A stretch of 35,134 nt of DNA from assembly GCA_020628855.1 (NCBI GenBank), contig JAHDEL010000038.1, forward strand, positions 1 to 35,134, in the 5' to 3' direction. Both the position numbers and the translations under genes were made by a program. Position 1 is the first letter of the stretch; every line of letters starts with the position of its first letter. The notes below the pieces were generated by a model. The model searched no databases, was not told where the DNA came from, and saw only the letters and a program-made list of their open reading frames with translations. Source of the DNA: Saprospiraceae bacterium. GTDB taxonomy: Bacteria > Bacteroidota > Bacteroidia > Chitinophagales > Saprospiraceae. This document shows positions 25,279 to 33,500 of this stretch, piece by piece.

Positions 25279-27009
25279 ATGAATTTGATGTTTAATCAGG
25301 ATGTAAAGAGCTTGCAGTCAGAAATCAGTAAGACATTGAATGTCTTAACTGAAATAACTGAAAGAATTGGTCATGATGAATTAAATAGAACGGTAAAAGA
25401 TCTTGCTGCTCGAGTGGATGATCCATTTATGTTTGTCATTGTTGGTGAAGTAAAAGCAGGAAAAAGTAGCTTCATAAATGCGTTACTTGAGACACAAGAG
25501 GAGATCTGCAAGGTTGCACCTTCCCCAATGACTGATACTATTCAACAAATCACTTATGGTGAAGAGGCTTCAATGATTTCCATTTCAGAGCATCTTAAGC
25601 GGATTACCTATCCCTTGGATATTTTAAAGGAAGTTGCAATTGTAGATACGCCAGGAACAAATACTATTATTGAATATCATCAACAAATTACTGAAGAATT
25701 TGTCCCTTCATCTGATCTTATAGTTTTTGTTTTCGAAAGTAAAAATCCTTATAGAGAGTCAGCTTGGAAGTTTTTTGATTTTATTAAAGAAGAATGGAGA
25801 AAGAAAATAATTTTCATCCTTCAGCAAAAAGATTTGATGGAACCTGATGATCTCATTGTAAATATTGATGGAGTAAGAACCCATGCAATCAAAAAAGGAA
25901 TTAAAGAACCCATAGTCTTTGCTGTCTCAGCAAAGCAAGAGCTTGAAGGAGCAAAAGATCTGAGTGGCTACACTAATGTCAGAAACTATATCTCAGAGCA
26001 TATAACTGGAGGTAAGGCACCTTATTTAAAACTGCTAAACAATGCTGAGAATAGCCTCACCATTAATGCTAAAATCTATGAAGGGCTCGATTTGAGGAAG
26101 CTTCAATATGAAAAAGATCTTGAGTTCAGATCAGCAATCAAGTCAATCTTAGATAGACAAGATCAGAAGACAAGAAAACAGATTCAAGTGTTAGTCGAAA
26201 ATCTACTGGCAAAATATGATCAAATTACTGGCAAATATGAATCTGAGTTAAGTGAAGGTTTTTCTTTTACTAGTATGTTAAGTAGATCTTTTAGGTCTAT
26301 GTTTGGTTCAAAGAAGAATGTCAAACAATGGCTAGATGATCTTTTCAAAAACCTTGAGTCAGATCTGAATATTAAATTGAAAGATAGACTACAAGATGGT
26401 GTTATTGATATTGCTGATAGTATTCAAGATATGGCCAAGCTTGTAGATGCTAAGATCAAAACCAGTGAAACCGTCTTAAAGGACAATCACGAAATCTACG
26501 CTGACATAGCTGAAAAGAGAGCAAATGTGCTTAAGGATTTACAAAGAGCATTTCAAAACTTCCTGAAGAATACAGAAAATTTCTACGCAGAAGGTCTGCA
26601 AGGAGAAGGAGATAAAATTCTACCTAACATTGCAGCAGGTGGAAGTGCAGCAGTCTTTGGCATAATGATCACTGCCTTAACAAATGGCGCCATATTAGAT
26701 GTCACAGGTGGGATATTAACAGCTGTAGGCTTAGTCTTTGCTGGAGTGAGCATTGGCGTTAATAAGAGGAAGGTAATGTCAAAATTTAACTCTGAGATAG
26801 AAAGAGGTAGAAATGATATTGAAGAAGAAGTTACTGAGAAATTGGTCAACTATACGGAGAATATCAAACATAAAATAGACGCTAACTTCATTGCATTCGA
26901 TGGATTGCTAGCTGAAGAAAGCGAGATGATAGCTTTCCTGGAGAATAAGCATGAAGAGGTAAATACAGGAATGCAAACAATAAAGGAACAACTTGAGAAA
27001 TATCTATAG
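25279..27009 (+). CDS. Bacterial dynamin-like GTPase
   Basis: A 576-residue dynamin-superfamily GTPase, a class that binds and remodels membranes. The GTPase domain has the P-loop GEVKAGKS (residues 56-63), a switch I Thr in PMTDTIQQ (about 84-91), DTPG (123-126) as G3, and QQKD (182-185) as G4. Two long helical stretches (about 260-440 and 500-576) form the stalk. A hydrophobic hairpin at about 451-494, with two helices in a Gly/Ala-rich stretch, is the membrane paddle. The frame opens at a TTG at 25237, but that lies in a promoter box, so the ATG at 25279 (or 25288) is preferred. It is third in a unit with the coiled-coil and WbqC genes. Roles in cytokinesis, membrane repair or phage defence are all known for the class; nothing here singles one out. 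Confidence 0.9.
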   Translation: MNLMFNQDVKSLQSEISKTLNVLTEITERIGHDELNRTVKDLAARVDDPFMFVIVGEVKAGKSSFINALLETQEEICKVAPSPMTDTIQQITYGEEASMISISEHLKRITYPLDILKEVAIVDTPGTNTIIEYHQQITEEFVPSSDLIVFVFESKNPYRESAWKFFDFIKEEWRKKIIFILQQKDLMEPDDLIVNIDGVRTHAIKKGIKEPIVFAVSAKQELEGAKDLSGYTNVRNYISEHITGGKAPYLKLLNNAENSLTINAKIYEGLDLRKLQYEKDLEFRSAIKSILDRQDQKTRKQIQVLVENLLAKYDQITGKYESELSEGFSFTSMLSRSFRSMFGSKKNVKQWLDDLFKNLESDLNIKLKDRLQDGVIDIADSIQDMAKLVDAKIKTSETVLKDNHEIYADIAEKRANVLKDLQRAFQNFLKNTENFYAEGLQGEGDKILPNIAAGGSAAVFGIMITALTNGAILDVTGGILTAVGLVFAGVSIGVNKRKVMSKFNSEIERGRNDIEEEVTEKLVNYTENIKHKIDANFIAFDGLLAEESEMIAFLENKHEEVNTGMQTIKEQLEKYL

Positions 27010-27507
27010 AAAGTATTTTTCACAATAGTGTAATGCAGTTTGAATCCTCTGCTGTCTTTGTCCTTTGATAATATGCCACCTTGCATTCACAGACGATAAT
27101 AATTTTTCATACTTCTTGAATAATGTGATTCTCTGATTGAGTTCTCTATGTTCTCTGAGCGGATCATACTCCCAAGGAATATCAGGGTAACAGAGTAAGT
27201 ATACCCTATTTGCAAAATCATAATTCCCCCAGTAGTTATCTAGAATGGGTGAGTTATTCTTGTAGCGATGCTCATACCATATTTTTAAGACACTGGAATC
27301 TGTATCCAGGATAGCCGAAGTCAAAGACTTATCTTGAAGCTCTTGTGTTTGTCCTATATTTTCAATATCTGACGCATTATATGACGACTTACTAGAGAGG
27401 TATTCTCTGGCAAATTCAGCTCTAAATGGTAGATTTAATCTATCTGCCAATACTTTGCCTAAGGTGGTTTTGCCTGAACTTTCTGGACCTGTAATGACTA
27501 TAAGCAT
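27004..27507 (-). CDS. NadR-like P-loop kinase (ribosylnicotinamide kinase-type)
   Basis: A 167-residue P-loop kinase resembling the C-terminal kinase half of NadR (AAA_28-type). The Walker A GPESSGKT is at residues 7-14. EFAREYLS follows at about 35-42, as in NadR. ILDTDSSVLKIWYEHRYKNN holds the Walker B-like Asp. LCYPDIPWEYDPLREH is the typical DxxPWxxDxxR-like lid. It probably phosphorylates nicotinamide riboside for NAD salvage, but no adenylyltransferase domain is present and the substrate is not proven. The frame is open to 27564. That would place a terminator hairpin inside the gene, so the ATG at 27507 is chosen. Its 3' end overlaps the dynamin-like gene by six bases. Confidence 0.83.
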   Translation of the reverse strand: MLIVITGPESSGKTTLGKVLADRLNLPFRAEFAREYLSSKSSYNASDIENIGQTQELQDKSLTSAILDTDSSVLKIWYEHRYKNNSPILDNYWGNYDFANRVYLLCYPDIPWEYDPLREHRELNQRITLFKKYEKLLSSVNARWHIIKGQRQQRIQTALHYCEKYFL

Positions 27508-27512
27508 TCGAT

Positions 27513-27544
27513 CAAAGTTAAAGTAAAAAGCCCCAACTCTCAAT
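27513..27544 (-). promoter_or_regulatory. Promoter of the NadR-like kinase gene, embedded in a terminator
   Basis: The minus strand reads ATTGA (27540-27544), 19 bases, then TAACTTTG (27513-27520), a full -7 match. It ends 5 bases before the ATG at 27507, so the mRNA would be practically leaderless. The -33 element lies in the loop of the upstream gene's terminator. Confidence 0.5.
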
Positions 27545-27558
27545 CGAGAGCTGGAGCT
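27525..27558 (-). terminator. Terminator of the giant secreted protein gene
   Basis: On the minus strand a 13-bp stem with two G-U pairs (27546-27558 with 27529-27541) closes a 4-base loop and runs straight into five T residues. It begins 28 bases beyond the stop of the giant gene. Confidence 0.85.
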
Positions 27559-27586
27559 AATCATTAATACCTTTATTTTTAAAAGA

Positions 27587-30500
27587 TTACTTTACAACTA
27601 TCATTTTCTTTGTATCTGTAAAATCTTTTGTTTCTAAAGTGTAATACAAAATACCAGAGACACCCAAATCAGCTTTAGTCAACATGATTGTGTTCATACC
27701 CTTAGCATATGTATTTGTAACCTGCTTAATCAACTTTCCAGTTACATCCATTACCTGTAGTGTTGCCTGACCCGCAGTTGGTAAACTAAACTCTATCATC
27801 GTCTGCTCTGCAAATGGATTCGGCTCATTCTGATATAATGCAAAGTCTACTGATGCATCTCCTAATACTACATCTAGGATATTCAGGTCATTATCATATG
27901 CTTCAGCTTTTGTCACTTCACTGCTGATACTCATACCATCTACTGTAGTTCTGTCTCCTCCTTCAAAGTATAGAGTGAATAATACCTCGTCTGCATCTAC
28001 ACTTTGTGATGTCATAGTATTCCAACTCATCGTCAACTTACCTTCTCCTACTATTCCAACATGCTCCTCTCCTATCTCTAGAGCTCCTGACTCTACTCTC
28101 GTCAACTCCAGTCCATTCGTATGCATCGTAAATTGGTATCCTGCTATCTCATTGAAGTTGCTACTCGTTACTGCTACTTGAATACCTTCAGCGTCCTCTA
28201 AGCCATTTAGTGTCAAGCTCAACTGCTTACCACTTCTCAACTCTGCATCATCTCCATTCGCATTCACCACTGCATTGCCGTTCACATCTCCTATTTTCAC
28301 TGCTACCCAGTTCTCCGATAGCATATCTGCATTCATCGCCAAGATATCTAGTGTTTCGTTGAATGCAAACGCATTTGCCGTTGTCAATGCTTGATTCGCA
28401 TCCACAAATCTCCAGCTATCATTATTTGGATATACATCTGTGATCTCTAAGATCAACTTTCTGATATCCACTAAGTCGGCTGCACTAATATTTGCATCTG
28501 AGTTTGCATCTGCTGCTATGTACTGATATGCGCTACTTAAGTTCTGTAGGTTAAGTAGATGTCTCTGAATGAGTACTATATCGAGCGTGCTCACACCATT
28601 TCTTGGATCATCATTCTTAAAAGCAGAAATACTGTAGTCGAAATCAGGAGCATGACCCACACTATTATAAGTACCAGTATTATCTGTCATTACAGTTTGA
28701 GGATATTCTGGTTGGTTAGAAAGAATATTTACAGAAACAGATTCTACAGCATCTCCATATTCCGTTCCAACGGAACCAGCAATTCTGTGAATTCCGTTAC
28801 CACAATCACCTGTTAGTGTGATATCTACAGTACAGAAATCAACATTACCACATTCATCCCAAACATAAACATCAACAGGTATTGGGCCACCTAATGCATT
28901 TAATACATCCGTGCATGTAAATACTCTGCCTTCACATCCCGTGTCAGGATCCCATCCAGGTGTCAACTCTGGACTCTCATAACCATCTTCAGGTCCGTGG
29001 AATGTAAAGAGTAAGTCTCCCTCATCAGAGCAGTTGTCATAACTTCCTAGATCGAAATCGCATGCCCAAAGTTCTACAGTAGGTCCTGCTGGTCCATCTC
29101 CATCTGGATCTTCCATTAATGCTGAACCAACGCTTGTACAATAAGGAGTCGGTGCTTTAACATCAGTAACTTGGAAATATGTAGTCACTGTAGTGAAATT
29201 CTCACATCCATCACTAACTTTCCACACTACTCTGTGTACAGCCTTACTATTCTCTATTACCTCTGGCAATGTTATTTTCAATACTTGACCAGCTGCAGTT
29301 TTATCAATATAGAGTTCGTTCGCTGAAGTTCCAAAATTTGGATCAAACGGATTCAAATGTGAACCATACTCGTATTCATATGTCCAATCACCATAAAGAT
29401 CTACTAGCACTTGCCAGCTTAGCCATGCATCGGGACAAATTCCATTGTCATCACCAATAGCAGTAATAAATCCACCATTCGAGTTACAATCAGCTCCAAC
29501 TGCTATCACTTGATCTTCAGCAAGAATTGTAGGTTTTTCAAAATCTTCAACACTGATCGTTTGAGTAAATGTCCATTCCTCTTCTGTACACCAATTGATT
29601 ACAGTATAATTATTCTGAATCCTTGTACATGCATCTCCTACTTCCAATTTGAACGTGTCAGTCTCTACACTCCATCCAATAAGTTCGCATTGTGTTGGAG
29701 CCCAAGTAGGTTCCTCAAGGATATGATCAGTACATCCTTGCGTGATTTCTGCTTGCATTTGTCCTGTATTCCAACTCAAAGTAGACGGATCAAAATCAAA
29801 TATCGGAACGATATCAATTTTCTGTGTACAACAACTTTGAGTACCTTCTACACACCACGTTCTTGTGATCTCATTAGTCCTAGTGAAACAAACATCTTCG
29901 TTATAGTTATCTCTGTATGTAATTACAAGGTTACCACATGCACCGGCTGCAAGAGCTACTCCAGTTCCAAAATCAGGAGCCGAAAGATTTATTAACTCAT
30001 CATCAGTTGGTACTTCATGTCCATTTAAGTGTAAATTAAGATCCATATTACAGCCAATCGTTGCATCTGGAGGACAAGCAAGAATTGGAGGAAGCTTATC
30101 TTCTAACCTAACATAACTCCATGTTTCATTGTAGTTATCTCCTTCTCCACCTATGATACCATCACAGTTTCCATCATCCCAAACTCTCAACATTACTGGA
30201 ATACTATCTTGATAAATAACAGTTTGGCCCTCTTCTGTTGTATAAGTCTTACCTCCCTGTAAGTCTTTACAGCAGAATCTAACAAATTGACCTCCATCAG
30301 TGTCATTAGTATTATCTTCTGGGTCACCATTATTATTAAATGTAGCATTGTTATTATAGCCATCATTTCCATCATTTCCGCAAGAAAACGAATTCACTTC
30401 TCTTCTGATCTCCAATCTTACATCACCACAATCACCATCGTGACTACCATTATCAATACCATCAGGATAGAGCTTAGTAATACCTGACTCTATTCCATTA

Positions 30501-33500
30501 GTACTTAATGTCAAGACTATATTTTCCAATGCAATTGCAGTAGGTGGAGTATCATCTACTACCGATACTAGTACATCTTGGCTGATTGAATTTCCACAAC
30601 AATCAAATGCTGTATATACAAATGTGTGTTCACCTTTAGGTGCACCTACCACACTGTATGGAGGTAATCCATCACCATTTGTGCTAGTTATCACTACGCC
30701 AATTGGACCTGTAACAGTATATGAGAGTCCTTCTGAAGCAGCACAGTCATCAAAAAGATGCTCTGGCTCAGGTAATTGACCACTTGCAACACAACCCCAA
30801 GGGCTAACACTGATTCTTCCAGGATTAACTAAAAGATCTGGCGCTTGAGTGTCTGCTGCTTTGATCACTTGTGTAAATGTCAATGTTTCTTGAGTACACC
30901 AATCTATCAATGTCCATTCTCTAACAACCTTAATATTACCTGGACAATCCGCACCACATGCGTCAAGAGTCTGATCCGTATAGGTTGCTGCAATGTTACA
31001 GATACTATTGGTAATAGCCTGCTCATGCATCATACCATCGCATCCTTTTGCGAAATAATACGGATATGAATATTCCACACCTTCATTATTCTCTACTACT
31101 ATCGTACTTGCATTTGAACCACAACCTTGATCATCCCTTGTTGTCGTGTCATCAAAGTACTCCGAAATGGAGACAGGATCCGTGGCAGCACCACAAGGAA
31201 GCTCGACAGGTGTAATAGGAAGGTTAACTTCCAATAGCCTAATTGGTTCAAAATGATATTCTTGAATTGCAGAGTTTGTTAAAGTTACACCAGCAACTGA
31301 TTCGCTTGCTATCCAAATTCTCTTTATGGTAGTTACACCACATTCGTCAATTGTTAATTCATCTGTATAATCAAGGTTATAGTCATTACATGTTGTAACT
31401 ATTGGCAATGGCGTACAAGATGTACTATTATGAATATTATCAATGTCATAGCATTTGTAGACTGTTTCAGACATTAAAGCACAAGGCCCAGTAAATGTCC
31501 ATTGATAAGTACCTAATTGCCCTGCTGTCCAAGTACTACTGACTAAGTAATAGGTAACACCTGAGACAAGATTAATATCAAAACTAGGCTCAGTTTCGGC
31601 AACACCTTGATCATCATCTCCTCCAATAGGTGAACTTGCACCACATGGATCTAAAGGATCAAAAGATGATTCATATATTGCTGCAATACCATCAAACAAT
31701 GGATTGTCTGTCATTGTAAAATTAAACAAGCCATCACATGGTGCTGTGAACTCAATGATATCATATGTTGTTCCTGGGTCAGGCGCAGCCCCATCAAAGT
31801 CCCAGCATACACCAGGTGTGAATGTTGGATCAGTTACATCCCAAGAACCCACAAATTGATTTAATTCAGACATTGGAATAACAGCCTCTATTTCTGGCGG
31901 AGTTTTGTCTTCAATATAGAGATATCCCCAACAGCTATTACCATTACATATATCTACAAGATTGTATATTAATGCGTCTCCAATATAATCATCAGCATCA
32001 TCAACATCTACAACTAATCCATCACCCGTTTCTAAAGTAAATGTGAAGAAATCTGGGTCCATATCACCTTCTAATAACATATCGATACTAATGCTTACTT
32101 CACATTGATCATCGGCAGTAATATGGATTTCATCATTACATGGAATTGACTCACCACCTGCAATAGAAATAGTCATAGAAGTAGAAGTAGTACATCCTGG
32201 ATTTGCTGGAGTTATCCCACCATCTGGTGAGACATCATCAACAAAGTCACCATCAAATACAAAATAAACAGTATGTACACCAGCACCATAAAGTATTGGA
32301 TCAAACTCTGTTACTGCAGACGAATTTATATCATTGACGAAAATACTCACTGTACCAGGCTTACCGCTCATTTCGCTGACCTCTGTTCCATCGAAAACAA
32401 TCGGATCACCGTTGAAACAGAGTATTGGTGCTACTACAGATGGGGCCGAGATCACTGGATACATACAAGTGTTTGCAGTAGTGAGTTGATTATCATCTTC
32501 ATCTAAAACAGGAAGATTGATACCTCCTAAAATCATTTCAACAAAAACTGTATATCCAATATTATCGACATGATTAAATGTTATTTCATAGACACCAGGA
32601 GCTATTTCAGGGATTGAAGTACCAATTGGGACATCCATTCCAATAGATCCAACACCTGTTACAAGATCAAATCCTGCAGGTCCTATAATCTGTACTGTCT
32701 CTGTGAAAGTACCATCTCCAGCACCGTTTTCCGATTGATCATCATTACATGCACATGGATCCGAAATTCCAAAAGCCATGTCATAGTAGTCGAAGTAGCA
32801 ATCATCACAATTGCCATTTACAATATACTGACAGCCATTGGCATCAGTTAAGGTCAAAGTATATGCACCACCTGCAATACCTGTATAGAGAGTAACTTCA
32901 TCCCCAATAACCGGCGCAGTATTATCTAATGTACCAAAGTCAGTACTTAAAGTATAAGGTGCTGTTCCACCAGCAAAACCAGTGATGGTAACGTTGGATC
33001 CAATATTATTATTTATAGGATCAAAACCACACTCGCAAGCGGAGCTATTAAATTCTAAAACATCTGGTTGAGTAACCATCACTGAACAAACAGTTTCGCA
33101 CAATGTCATATCAGTCACTGTCACAAAGTGTTCTCCACCATTCAGCATTGTTGCTGTTGCTGTTGTTTCACCATTGTCCCAAACGTAAGTGTATGGTGCA
33201 ACTCCATTTGTTACTGTAACAGTAGCTTCACCATCCGATAAGCCATTACAACTTACTGGAGAATCCAAAGTTGCGGCACAGCTCCACATTGCTGGTTCTG
33301 TAATTGTCACTGTACAGTCAGTTACGCAATTATTTGCATCTGTAACGGTAACTGTATGACTACCACCTGATAACATTGTCGCGGATGCTGTATTCTCACC
33401 ATTATCCCAAGCATAAGTGTATGGAGGAGTTCCTCCGACTGGTGTAACCGTAGCTCCACCATCAACATATCCATTACACGTTGTACCATTGTCCTCAGCT

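Noticed and set aside
25279-27009. A phage-defence island around the dynamin-like gene
   Set aside because: No other defence gene, integrase or composition change is nearby, and the neighbours (WbqC, NadR-like kinase, sigma factor) are not defence families. The idea is kept only as a possible test.
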